Position numbers and translations under genes: made by a program. Positions 43,207 to 51,564 of a DNA stretch of 64,000 bases are shown in pieces (positions within the stretch are counted from its first letter, which is position 1; every line of letters begins with the position of its first letter). Source of the stretch: HGM12587 sp964561705 (GTDB lineage Bacteria; Bacillota; Clostridia; Lachnospirales; Lachnospiraceae); the NCBI GenBank assembly GCA_964561705.1, contig CAZLQJ010000002.1:1-64000 (forward strand). The letters run 5' to 3'. Below the pieces are notes generated by a model that was not told the DNA's origin, did no database searches, and was given only the letters and a program-made list of their open reading frames with translations.

Positions 43207-43923
43207 ATGGAAAAAAAACTCGTTGATATTTCGGTTATAATTCCAACCTATAACTGCGCAGAAATGTTGGAAAAAAGTATGAAATCAGTCTTTCAACAGA
43301 AGAACAGCAGTTTTGAGTGTGTGGTTGTAGATGGAAAATCTACGGATTGTACTGTAAATGTGGCAGAGAGATTTAAAGAAAAATATGCAGAGCAGGTAAT
43401 CGTTATATCTGAAAAGGATCAAGGGATCTATGATGCAATGAATAAAGGTGTGAAATGTGCCAGAGGACAATATGTTGTTTTTTTAGGAGCTGGGGACACC
43501 TTTTGTGATGAGCATGTCTTGGAACAGATTTCAGGACATAATGAAGATATTGTATATGGTTATGTGCAGGCTTTTGATGAAAGCAGTACTTATATTTTTA
43601 AGAGAAAGATGAACTTTTTGACGGCGTTTAAATATTCTCCAATTTGTCATCAGGCGATTTTTGCGAAAAGGGATTTGCTGGAGAAGTATCCTTTTGAACT
43701 GCGCTATAAATATGTTGCGGATCAGGCATGGATCCTTCGGATGTATTCGCTGCATAAAAAGTTTAAATATATTGATCTGATGGTAGCTAATTATGGATTG
43801 GATGGATTTAGCTCTACGGAGGAAGGAAGAAAAAGCGCGGTAAATGAGATCCTGGATGCTAAGAGGCGCTATCTTCCGGTAAGAAGTTTTATGATAAAAA
43901 TTGTAAAAAAAGTGATCCGATAA
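43207..43923 (+). CDS. GT2 family glycosyltransferase (WcaA-like)
   Basis: 238 residues. GT2 blocks SVIIPTYNCAEML, VVDGKSTDCT, SEKDQGIYDAMNKG and LGAGDTF at the metal site, a common variant of DxD in this subgroup. The late YVADQAWILRMY and NYGLDGFSS are also typical. Preceded by a 39-base gap with GGGAG as RBS. It lies between a rhamnosyltransferase and the second Wzy-like polymerase. Sugar not predictable. Confidence 0.88.
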   Translation: MEKKLVDISVIIPTYNCAEMLEKSMKSVFQQKNSSFECVVVDGKSTDCTVNVAERFKEKYAEQVIVISEKDQGIYDAMNKGVKCARGQYVVFLGAGDTFCDEHVLEQISGHNEDIVYGYVQAFDESSTYIFKRKMNFLTAFKYSPICHQAIFAKRDLLEKYPFELRYKYVADQAWILRMYSLHKKFKYIDLMVANYGLDGFSSTEEGRKSAVNEILDAKRRYLPVRSFMIKIVKKVIR

Positions 43924-43946
43924 AAAATATAGAGAAGAATGGTAAA

Positions 43947-45179
43947 ATGACGAATAATAGAAAAACAATTTTTTTGCAGTATTTATTAATATGGTTTGCG
44001 TATATGGCACACGATTCGTTGCTGTTTCATAATAATAAGTCAATATTTACTTATTTGGGACTGGCAATTTGTATACTGGTGATACTTTTTTATAAGCGTG
44101 CGAGAGATTTGGAATTATTTGGATATTTGTTATTCCTATTTTGTAATATCTTGTTTGTACGCTTTTTGAATCATGGTGGAATTGGCATTTCTATTTTTAT
44201 GCATTGGGCATTAGAAATTCTTACAATCTATATGGCATATAAGTTGGATACAGAAAAGTTTTTTGAAAGATTTGTTTGGCTGATTTCATTTTATGCACTA
44301 TTAAGTGTCTTATGTACGGTAGGATATGCAGTGTTTCCGGCTATATGGGATCGTTTTATGCCGGTAAATTATTTGGGCGGACAAAATGATACGGCAATGC
44401 CGTTTGAGGGTATTTTATTCCTTCATAACATTAGTACTTATGGCGATAAGCTGGGCAGAAATCTGGGGGTTTTCACAGAACCTGGATTATATCAGATTTC
44501 ATTAAATACAGCATTGTATATTGTACTTTTGTTGAGAGATAAGCTCTCGTATAGCAGCAGAAAAAAAGATTTGATAGCGCTGATTTTGATGTTGGCAATT
44601 GTTCTGACAAAATCAACCACAGGATATTTGGGAATGGTAGCAATCATTTGTGTTGCAATACTGAATTCAAAAAAATATTTCAAAATGAAAGTGTTGTATG
44701 TGGTTTGTATTGGAGTAGCTGTTGTTTTTATGGATTACTTTTTACAAGCGGATCAAAGTATTTTGTATAAAGTAGTACTTAGAAAATTATTTGATTCCTC
44801 TGGGCTGAATCTGGCAGCAGGTTCAGGAAAGTGGAGACTTTTGACAATACAATATGTAAGTGAAGTAATCAAACAGTACCCTTTAGGTGCCGGATATGAT
44901 AATTATAATCAATACATCTTTAGTAAAGGTCAATATCTATATGAGTTGGTAGGTGTAGAAAGTATCAAAGCTATTGCGTATTGCGGTATTCCGCAGATGA
45001 CGATCGCCTATGGATGGCTGATCAGAAAAACCTACAAAAACAGGAAGAACTGGATGACATTTTTATTGGTCCTTTTTTTATATATCAATACCACATTTGC
45101 ACAGTCAGATATTTTTTATCCATCATTAATATTGTTGATGTTGACGAATCAAAAAACAAAAGAAAAGATAGAAAAGTAA
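43947..45179 (+). CDS. Wzy-like polymerase (second)
   Basis: 410 residues, about ten to twelve membrane segments. A large outer loop has LGRNLGVFTEPGLYQISLN, and another region GSGKWRLLTIQYVSEVIKQYPLGAGYDNY, matching the common Wzy architecture of capsule and exopolysaccharide polymerases (VFTEPG and G-G-Y motifs). It is very AT rich: in 44041-44100 I count 19 G or C of 60. It is not similar in detail to the first polymerase at 36550. Its repeat unit would include products of the genes from 37788 on. Confidence 0.86.
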   Translation: MTNNRKTIFLQYLLIWFAYMAHDSLLFHNNKSIFTYLGLAICILVILFYKRARDLELFGYLLFLFCNILFVRFLNHGGIGISIFMHWALEILTIYMAYKLDTEKFFERFVWLISFYALLSVLCTVGYAVFPAIWDRFMPVNYLGGQNDTAMPFEGILFLHNISTYGDKLGRNLGVFTEPGLYQISLNTALYIVLLLRDKLSYSSRKKDLIALILMLAIVLTKSTTGYLGMVAIICVAILNSKKYFKMKVLYVVCIGVAVVFMDYFLQADQSILYKVVLRKLFDSSGLNLAAGSGKWRLLTIQYVSEVIKQYPLGAGYDNYNQYIFSKGQYLYELVGVESIKAIAYCGIPQMTIAYGWLIRKTYKNRKNWMTFLLVLFLYINTTFAQSDIFYPSLILLMLTNQKTKEKIEK

Positions 45180-45212
45180 AAAACATACGGTAATCTGTGG
45201 AAAGGAGTCCTC

Positions 45213-45794
45213 TTGAGAATATTCAGCTTTATAAAAAGACGGGTTGACCGCTGTGTGAATACCTATTGTTTGAAAAAGATGAAGGTTTCCCATGGAACAA
45301 ACCTTAAAATCAATGGAAGAGTAAAAATTTATGGAAAAAAGGAAACTCTCCTTTGGGGAAATGATCTTACCATAAATTCAGGAAATGGTTTAATTCCGAT
45401 AGGATTTGAAGGAAATTGCACTTTTTGGACTTTGGGAGAAGGAAAGATCAAAGTGGGGGATTCCTGTGGTTTTACGAATACGGCAATATGTAGCATGGAA
45501 AGTGTAGAAATTGGAAATCATGTATTGTTGGGTGGCGGAGTAAAGATTTATGATACAGATTTTCATTCGTTAGACTATAAGATTCGCAGAGATATTGTCC
45601 ATGATCATGACAGAAAGAGTAAAAAAGTGATCATAGAGGATGATGTTTTTGTGGGGGCAGGATCTTTGATATTAAAAGGTTCTGTGATTGGAAAGAAGAG
45701 CATTATTGGTGCAGGATCAGTGGTCAGTGGAGAAATTCCTTCGGGACAGATCTGGGCAGGAAATCCTGCAAGATATATAAAGGATGTAAAATAA
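45213..45794 (+). CDS. Hexapeptide acetyltransferase of the maltose/galactoside type
   Basis: 193 residues. Left-handed beta-helix repeats from about residue 75 to 180 (VEIGNHVLLGGGVKIYDTDFHS, IEDDVFVGAGSLIL, VIGKKSIIGAGSVV), the catalytic histidine in DTDFHS, and the signature AGNPARYIK at the end. TTG start 45213 behind AAAGGAG. The substrate may be a sugar of the repeat unit, or the 3-amino sugar of the genes at 50038 and 51145 (FdtC-like role), which I rate as possible. Confidence 0.9.
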   Translation: MRIFSFIKRRVDRCVNTYCLKKMKVSHGTNLKINGRVKIYGKKETLLWGNDLTINSGNGLIPIGFEGNCTFWTLGEGKIKVGDSCGFTNTAICSMESVEIGNHVLLGGGVKIYDTDFHSLDYKIRRDIVHDHDRKSKKVIIEDDVFVGAGSLILKGSVIGKKSIIGAGSVVSGEIPSGQIWAGNPARYIKDVK

Positions 45795-45805
45795 GGGCAA
45801 AAAAT

Positions 45806-47062
45806 ATGAGAATATTATGGATAACCAATGTTGAAATGCCGGAAATTGCCGCAACTTTTGGAAGAACGATTGTTGTTGGAGGATGGATGAACAGAACCTC
45901 TCATCAGTTGGCAGCTATGGAGGAAGTGCAATTAGTGATTGCTTGTCCAATCAATGGTGAAACCTATTCAGGGAAAAAAATAGGAAATATCAGCTATTAT
46001 GCATTTTCAAGAGTGGATAGTAAAAAATCTCTCCAATCTCTAATAAAGGAAGTTCATCCGGATTGTATTCACATTTGGGGAACGGAATATGCTCATTCCT
46101 ATGATGCAATTTGTGCGGCTGAGGAAGAATATCTGCTGGATAAAACGATTGTTTCTATCCAGGGGCTAGTGTCTGTTTATGCGGAACATTATACAAATGG
46201 TATCCCGCATGAAGTTGTTCATGGACGTACCTTAAAGGAACTTTTGGGTCGCCCGAATATTGCTGATTGGCAAAAAATCATGGAAAAACAGGGGAAGCTG
46301 GAGATTGCGACCCTGAAAAAAGCAAGACATTGTATCGGAAGAACGGATTGGGATTATGCCTGTGTGAAACAGATTAATCAGGAAATTTCATATCATTTTT
46401 GTAATGAAACCTTAAGAGGGGGATTTTATCAATATCGTTGGGATTATAAAAAATGCAAAAAACACAGTATATTTTTTAGTCAGGCGCATTATCCAATTAA
46501 GGGACTGCATCATTTGTTGAAGGCATTGCCGATTATTTGCAGGGAATTTCCGGATACAGAGGTTCATATCGTTGGAAATAATTTTCTAAAAAAGTTGAAC
46601 TGGAAAGAAAAACTTAAGACATCCAGTTATGAAAAGTATTTAATTTCATTGGAAAAAGAATACACATTGGAGGAACGAATTCACTGGTTGGGGCCTTTAA
46701 ATGAAGAACAGATGATTCAGCAATTTTGCAGTGCAAATGTTTTTGTTTGCGCTTCTAATATTGAGAATTCTTCCAATTCCATAGGAGAAGCAATGTTGCT
46801 GGGAGTGCCTGTAGTTGCTTCGGATGTGGGCGGTATTAAAAGCCTGATGGAACATAATGTTGAAGGATTATTATATCAGGAAACGGCACCATATATGCTT
46901 GCAGCATGTGTCATACAGCTTTTCAAAGATTGTGATAAGGCAAGAAAAATTGGAAAAAATGCAAGGAACAGAGCTTTGATTACTCATAACGAGGAAAAAA
47001 ATATCGAGACACTGAAAGATATCTATCATGGTATATGTGGAGGAACAGATGCAGAGAGGTGA
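45806..47062 (+). CDS. GT4 family glycosyltransferase
   Basis: 418 residues, GT-B fold. It begins RILWITNVEMPEIA and has an acceptor half with the unusual insert IIKEVHPDCIHIWGTEYAHSY-like text (HIWGTEYAH) and SIQGLVSVYAEHY, and a donor half with QAHYPIKGLHHLL and NIENSSNSIGEAMLLGVPVVASDVGG, the E-x7-E motif. It ends with a 14-base overlap with the next acyltransferase. Donor unknown. Confidence 0.88.
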   Translation: MRILWITNVEMPEIAATFGRTIVVGGWMNRTSHQLAAMEEVQLVIACPINGETYSGKKIGNISYYAFSRVDSKKSLQSLIKEVHPDCIHIWGTEYAHSYDAICAAEEEYLLDKTIVSIQGLVSVYAEHYTNGIPHEVVHGRTLKELLGRPNIADWQKIMEKQGKLEIATLKKARHCIGRTDWDYACVKQINQEISYHFCNETLRGGFYQYRWDYKKCKKHSIFFSQAHYPIKGLHHLLKALPIICREFPDTEVHIVGNNFLKKLNWKEKLKTSSYEKYLISLEKEYTLEERIHWLGPLNEEQMIQQFCSANVFVCASNIENSSNSIGEAMLLGVPVVASDVGGIKSLMEHNVEGLLYQETAPYMLAACVIQLFKDCDKARKIGKNARNRALITHNEEKNIETLKDIYHGICGGTDAER

Positions 47063-48095
47063 TACAAAAACAGAAAGATATGAAAATCTGGATGGTTTAC
47101 GGGTGTTATCTTGTTTTGCAATTATTGCAATGCATATTCAGGCGAACACAGGATATGAGTTATCAGGATTTTTTTGGAAAGATGTGATTCATGCGTTTAC
47201 CTGGCTGGTATATTTATTTTTAATGATCAGCGGATTTGGAATGTGTAATGGTTATCTTGAAAAATTTAATCTTGGAATGGTTGATCTTGAAGCGTTTTAT
47301 AAACGTCGTTATCTGAAAATGCTTCCTTTTTTTACAGTTTTAATTATGCTGGCATTGTTTTTGGATCCGTCCCTGGAAAATTTCTATGAAGCAACGCTGG
47401 AAGTAACGTTGGTGTTTGGGTTGTTGCCTAATGTGGAAATGAATGTGTTAGGAGTTTCGTGGACTTTGGGCGTGATTTTCCTTTTTTATATGCTGTTTCC
47501 ATTTTTATCAGTATTTTTGAAAAATAGAAAGAGAACATGGATGTTACTGGCAGTTTCTATGTGGATTAATTTTAGCTGCGAGAACTACTTCTTTTCGGGA
47601 AAATTTGTGACAGCATCTTTTGTACCAAGGCACTCGTTTCTCTACTGTATGCAATTTTTTGTTGGTGGAGCATTGGTTTATCATTATCGGAAGGAGATAA
47701 AACAAATTTGTGAAAAATACCAGGGATTACTTAGTTGCGGTATTTTGTTGGTAGTGGTGCTTTATTTTTATTTCATTAAAGAAGAGATTGGGCAGAGATT
47801 TCTGGTCTATCAAAATTTTATTGTATGTTTGTGCTTTTTGATCTATGCAGTTGGGGCAAAAAGTATTTTTTTGAAGAATAATTTTATGAAGGCATTTAGC
47901 CGATATAGTATGGAAATATATCTTTCTCATATGATTGTTTTCAGAATTGTGGCAAAAGCAAAGCTGATCTATATTTTTGGCAGAGGATGGAGTTCCTACT
48001 TGCTGACAGTTATAATGGTTATTTTTGGAACCTATGTTTTTGTGAAATTATATAAACAGATAGAAGAATTTATCGTAAAAAGATTTAAGAGATAG
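47049..48095 (+). CDS. Acyltransferase 3 family membrane protein (fourth)
   Basis: 348 residues, about ten membrane segments. N-terminal ENLDGLRVLSCFAIIAMHIQ carries the catalytic-type histidine, then YLFLMISGFGMCNG and an RRYLKMLPFF loop. ATG 47049 is preceded by an excellent GGAGGAACAG; the frame is open from 47028 inside the previous gene, but without an RBS. It probably O-acylates the polymer made in this unit. Confidence 0.88.
   Translation: MQRGDTKTERYENLDGLRVLSCFAIIAMHIQANTGYELSGFFWKDVIHAFTWLVYLFLMISGFGMCNGYLEKFNLGMVDLEAFYKRRYLKMLPFFTVLIMLALFLDPSLENFYEATLEVTLVFGLLPNVEMNVLGVSWTLGVIFLFYMLFPFLSVFLKNRKRTWMLLAVSMWINFSCENYFFSGKFVTASFVPRHSFLYCMQFFVGGALVYHYRKEIKQICEKYQGLLSCGILLVVVLYFYFIKEEIGQRFLVYQNFIVCLCFLIYAVGAKSIFLKNNFMKAFSRYSMEIYLSHMIVFRIVAKAKLIYIFGRGWSSYLLTVIMVIFGTYVFVKLYKQIEEFIVKRFKR
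48025..48056 (+). promoter_or_regulatory. Weak promoter candidate upstream of the GH25 gene
   Basis: TTGGAA (48025-48030) and TATATA (48049-48054) with an 18-base spacer lie within the end of the acyltransferase gene, about 65 bases before the GH25 start. Match to consensus is four of six in each box; it may just be AT-rich coding sequence. Confidence 0.25.
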
Positions 48096-48117
48096 AATAA
48101 GGAGCGAGAAAAAATAA

Positions 48118-49875
48118 ATGAAAAAACTGATGAAAAATCTACTGAGTGCTATGCTTGTGATCAGTGCGATATTTGTGGTAGGGGAAATACAGGTATTTGC
48201 AGTGGAATATGACGATCCTCAGTGGTCTACTTCTATGAGTAATGAGGCAGAGCAGGAGGAAGAGGAAGGAATCATGCTTCTGAGTGGTGAAGAAGATCCG
48301 TATACCGGATTAATCTACACACACGATCGCAGATATTCTAAACATCAGCTGGTTTATGGAATTGATGTTTCAAGCCATAATCATGAAATTGATTGGAAGA
48401 AGGTAAAGGCAGATGGAATTGAGTATGCAATTATCAGAGCTGCTTATAGAGGCTATGGAAGTACAGGAACGTTGAATGCAGATGCAAATTTTAAGGAAAA
48501 TATAGAGGGTGCGTTGAATGCAGGACTTCGGGTAGGTGTATATATTTTTTCTCAGGCAATTACAAAATCTGAGGCTGTGGAAGAAGCGCAACTTCTGATT
48601 GAAATGACACGGAAATATGATGTTACTTTGCCTTTTGTTATGGATTTTGAATTTGCAAGTACAAGTTCCGGACTTTCTGGACGTTTGTATCAAGCAGGTT
48701 TGAGTAAGGAACAGGGAACCTCGATTTGTAAAGCATTTTGTGATACCATTGCTGCCAAAGGTTTTGTGCCGATGATATATGCCAATAAAAGTATGTTGAC
48801 GGATCATTTGAATGCTGCTGAACTGGAAAATAAGTACAAGATTTGGTTGGCAAATTATATGACGCAAAGCACTTATACGGGAAGATATGATGTATGGCAA
48901 TACACAAGCCATGGAAGTGTTGATGGAATTACAGGAAATGTAGACTGTGATTTTTGGTATGAAGGTCATGCGTCTGTTTATAATGGGAGAGATTATGCCG
49001 ATGTTTATGACTTCACATATTATACATCAAAATATCCGGATATCAAAAAAGCCTATGGAGAGGATGACAGCGCAGCTTTAAAACACTTTGTGACTCATGG
49101 AATGAAAGAAGGACGCCAAGGATGTGAAGAGTTTCATGTTACAGCCTATAAAAATCGATATGCCGATTTGAAAATGGCTTATGGAAATGATTTGGAAAAA
49201 TATTATTTACATTATTTAAACAGTGGAAAGAAAGAAGGGCGTATTGGAACTGAATATACAATATCTGTAAATCCCGTGACAATCTATAATGGGAGAGATT
49301 ACAAGGATGTTTATGAGTTTGAATATTATATTTCCAAATATCCGGATGTCAAAAATGCCTATGGTGCAGATCCTGATGCCATAATAAGACATTTTGTAAA
49401 TTATGGGATGAAAGAAGGACGACAGGGCAAGGAGGAATTCTGTGTAGATACCTATAGAAATCGTTATTCAGATTTGAGAGTCGCATATGGAAATAATCTG
49501 GAAAAGTATTATTTGCATTATTTGAACAGTGGTAAGACGGAAGGACGCAGCGGTAGTGGCAGTTCACCATTGATGAATCCGATCACGGTTTATCAAGGTA
49601 TAGATTACGCCGATGTTTATGAATTTACATATTATACATCAAAATATCCGGATATCAAAAAGGCTTATGGGAATGATGAAAGTGCAGTTTTGAAGCATTT
49701 TGTGAACCATGGAATGAAAGAAGGACGTCAAGCAGCAAAAAATTTTGAGGTAAATTATTATCGTGCAACATATGCAGATCTTCAGAAAGCATATGGCGAC
49801 AGTCTGCAGAAATATTATATGCACTATATTAATTCTGGGAAAAATGAAGGACGTCAAGGGATCAGAATAAATTAA
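48118..49875 (+). CDS. Secreted GH25 muramidase with three C-terminal 102-residue repeats
   Basis: 585 residues. An N-terminal signal peptide (basic MKKLMKN, hydrophobic core, VFAVE) is followed by an acidic linker to residue 75 and a GH25 lysozyme domain at about 78-280 with YGIDVSSHN (D83) and the catalytic DFE at 176-178. Three tandem repeats follow, from residues 288, 390 and 492, period 102, each built of two similar halves (one like YYTSKYPDIKKAYG...HGMKEGRQ, the other like YADLxxAYG...YLHYLNSGKxEGR). These resemble non-catalytic binding repeats; affinity for the encoded glycan is only inference. It is followed by a terminator. Confidence 0.92.
   Translation: MKKLMKNLLSAMLVISAIFVVGEIQVFAVEYDDPQWSTSMSNEAEQEEEEGIMLLSGEEDPYTGLIYTHDRRYSKHQLVYGIDVSSHNHEIDWKKVKADGIEYAIIRAAYRGYGSTGTLNADANFKENIEGALNAGLRVGVYIFSQAITKSEAVEEAQLLIEMTRKYDVTLPFVMDFEFASTSSGLSGRLYQAGLSKEQGTSICKAFCDTIAAKGFVPMIYANKSMLTDHLNAAELENKYKIWLANYMTQSTYTGRYDVWQYTSHGSVDGITGNVDCDFWYEGHASVYNGRDYADVYDFTYYTSKYPDIKKAYGEDDSAALKHFVTHGMKEGRQGCEEFHVTAYKNRYADLKMAYGNDLEKYYLHYLNSGKKEGRIGTEYTISVNPVTIYNGRDYKDVYEFEYYISKYPDVKNAYGADPDAIIRHFVNYGMKEGRQGKEEFCVDTYRNRYSDLRVAYGNNLEKYYLHYLNSGKTEGRSGSGSSPLMNPITVYQGIDYADVYEFTYYTSKYPDIKKAYGNDESAVLKHFVNHGMKEGRQAAKNFEVNYYRATYADLQKAYGDSLQKYYMHYINSGKNEGRQGIRIN
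48979..49875 (+). repeat. Three in-frame tandem repeats, 306 bases each
   Basis: The repeat starts at 48979, 49285 and 49591, each beginning with a tyrosine codon, and the period is exactly 306 bases, the last copy truncated by the stop. Copies one and three are nearly identical over the segment around the GATGTTTATGA and AAATATCCGGATATCAAAAA texts, which suggests fairly recent duplication or gene conversion. This is part of the GH25 gene. Confidence 0.88.
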
Positions 49876-49886
49876 CATGTACAAGG

Positions 49887-49920
49887 AGAGGACGCAGGAG
49901 TGTCCTCTTTTGTATTTGTA
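49887..49920 (+). terminator. Intrinsic terminator after the GH25 gene
   Basis: A perfect 7-bp stem AGAGGAC/GTCCTCT (49887-49893 and 49902-49908, loop of eight) is followed by TTTGTATTTGT. It lies 11 bases after the GH25 stop and separates that unit from the aminotransferase unit. Confidence 0.7.
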
Positions 49921-49950
49921 TGAGGGCTGGTTAGGGCATGATGACTATTT

Positions 49951-49981
49951 TTGACAGTTGCAACAACTGAGAAATTGTGAT
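49951..49981 (+). promoter_or_regulatory. Possible promoter/operator before the aminotransferase gene
   Basis: A perfect TTGACA (49951-49956) lies next to a perfect inverted repeat CAGTTG-CAA-CAACTG (49955-49969). The best -10 is TGTGAT at 49976-49981, which needs a 19-base spacer and matches four of six bases, so the promoter is weak on its own. The inverted repeat placed between the boxes would fit an operator. The intergenic stretch 49876-50037 holds only this and the terminator. Confidence 0.35.
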
Positions 49982-50037
49982 AGCATAAAACAAGCATGGA
50001 TTTTTATGCCTACAATCGGTATGAAGGGGTATATATT

Positions 50038-51132
50038 ATGGAAGTGATGACAAATCGCCTGGATAGAGGCTTTGTAGAATATAAAGAAGAATTTGAACAG
50101 AAGGCACTGGAAGTTTTGAGAAGCGGCTGGTATATTTTGGGAAATGAAGTAAAAGAATTTGAAAAAGAATTCGCAGCTTATACAGGTGCAAAGTATTGTG
50201 TAGGACTTGCCAGTGGACTGGATGCTCTTTGGATCGCATTTAGGGTGTTGGGAATTGGTGCTGGAGATGAGGTAATTGTTCAGGGGAATACGTATATTGC
50301 CAGTGTGATGGGAATTACAATCAACGGAGCAACACCGGTGTTTGTAGAACCTGATGAATTTTATAATATTGATACAAAAAAGATTGAAGAAAAGATTACG
50401 GATAAAACAAAAGCAATTTTGGTTGTTCATTTGTATGGACAAGCTTCAAAAATGGACGAAATCGTTGCACTTTGTAAAAAATATAATCTGCGTCTTGTGG
50501 AGGATTGTGCCCAGTCTCATGGAGCATGTTTTGATGGAAAGATGACAGGTACTTTTGGGGATGTGGGATGTTTTTCTTTTTATCCTTCCAAAAATATAGG
50601 TGCTTTTGGAGATGCCGGAGCAATTGTGTGCAATGATGAAAAACTTGCCCAGGAGTTTCGAATCTTCCGAAATTATGGAAGTGAAAAACGCTACTATAAT
50701 AAGGTGGTTGGTGCAAATTCGAGATTAGATGAGATGCAGGCAGGACTTTTGAGAGTTCGCCTAAGTCATGTGAATGAAATTGTATCAGAACGACAGAAAA
50801 TTGCGGAACGTTATGAAGCAGAAATACGAAATGCTAAATTAAAGATGCCGGAAGTGCGCGAAAATTGTACAACAGTATGGCATCAATTCGTGTTGCGATG
50901 TGAGGAAAGATCTCGATTGATTGAATATTTAAATGAAAAAGGGATTGGAACCATCATTCATTATCCGATACCACCCCATTTATCAGAGGCTTATGCCTAT
51001 TTGGGGTATCAAAAAGGTTTTTTGCCGATAACAGAAAAATATGCAGAAACAGTTATTTCAATTCCAATGTATAATGGAATGACGGACGAAGAACAGACAT
51101 GGGTTATTGAAGCCTTAAATGCATTCAAATAA
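50038..51132 (+). CDS. DegT/DnrJ/EryC1 sugar aminotransferase (FdtB/QdtB-like)
   Basis: 364 residues. PLP fold type I; catalytic lysine K185 in FYPSKNIGAFGDAGA, with VEDCAQSHGA and FRNYGSEKRYYN. The last motif is characteristic of the group that makes dTDP-3-amino-3,6-dideoxy sugars (FdtB, QdtB). ATG 50038 is eight bases after GAAGGGG; a longer frame from 49996 has no RBS. It lies 12 bases before an FdtA-like isomerase. Together with RfbA and RfbB this would give dTDP-Fuc3N or dTDP-Qui3N. Which epimer is made cannot be told here. Confidence 0.9.
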   Translation: MEVMTNRLDRGFVEYKEEFEQKALEVLRSGWYILGNEVKEFEKEFAAYTGAKYCVGLASGLDALWIAFRVLGIGAGDEVIVQGNTYIASVMGITINGATPVFVEPDEFYNIDTKKIEEKITDKTKAILVVHLYGQASKMDEIVALCKKYNLRLVEDCAQSHGACFDGKMTGTFGDVGCFSFYPSKNIGAFGDAGAIVCNDEKLAQEFRIFRNYGSEKRYYNKVVGANSRLDEMQAGLLRVRLSHVNEIVSERQKIAERYEAEIRNAKLKMPEVRENCTTVWHQFVLRCEERSRLIEYLNEKGIGTIIHYPIPPHLSEAYAYLGYQKGFLPITEKYAETVISIPMYNGMTDEEQTWVIEALNAFK

Positions 51133-51144
51133 AGAGGAGATAAT

Positions 51145-51564
51145 ATGTGTCATGTAAAAGAACAGTGCAAAATTTTGAATTTTGCAGATTTGGGAGACGA
51201 GAGAGGAAAACTAGTTGTAGTGGAAGGTGCTCTTGATGTACCGTTTGAAATCAAAAGAGTGTTTTATATGTATGGTTCGGATCCTGAGGTGGTTCGCGGA
51301 CAACATGCAAACAGAGAATCTGAATTTGTACTTGTAAATGTTGGGGGAAGTTCCAAGGTACGAGTTGATAATGGACATAGTGAGGCAGTTGTAGAATTAA
51401 ATAAACCAATGATGGGACTTTATATTCCAACGATGGTCTGGAAAGATATGTATGATTTTTCAGAAGATTCTATTTTACTGGTACTTGCAAGTACTCATTA
51501 TGATGGAAATGAGTATATCAGAAATTATGAAGATTATAAAAAAGAAATGGGAGCAACAGAATAG
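51145..51564 (+). CDS. Cupin sugar 3,4-ketoisomerase (FdtA/QdtA/WxcM family)
   Basis: 139 residues, single cupin domain. Begins with CKILNFADLGDERGKLVVVEG and has RGQHANRESEFVLVNVGGSSKVRV, the family core. The enzyme moves the keto group from C4 to C3 of dTDP-4-keto-6-deoxyglucose, producing the substrate of the aminotransferase just upstream. In FdtA the core motif is RGxHAHK, with two histidines; here the second position is N, a difference also likely to occur in a subgroup. RBS GAGGAG. Starts right before a GtrB-like gene. Confidence 0.9.
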   Translation: MCHVKEQCKILNFADLGDERGKLVVVEGALDVPFEIKRVFYMYGSDPEVVRGQHANRESEFVLVNVGGSSKVRVDNGHSEAVVELNKPMMGLYIPTMVWKDMYDFSEDSILLVLASTHYDGNEYIRNYEDYKKEMGATE

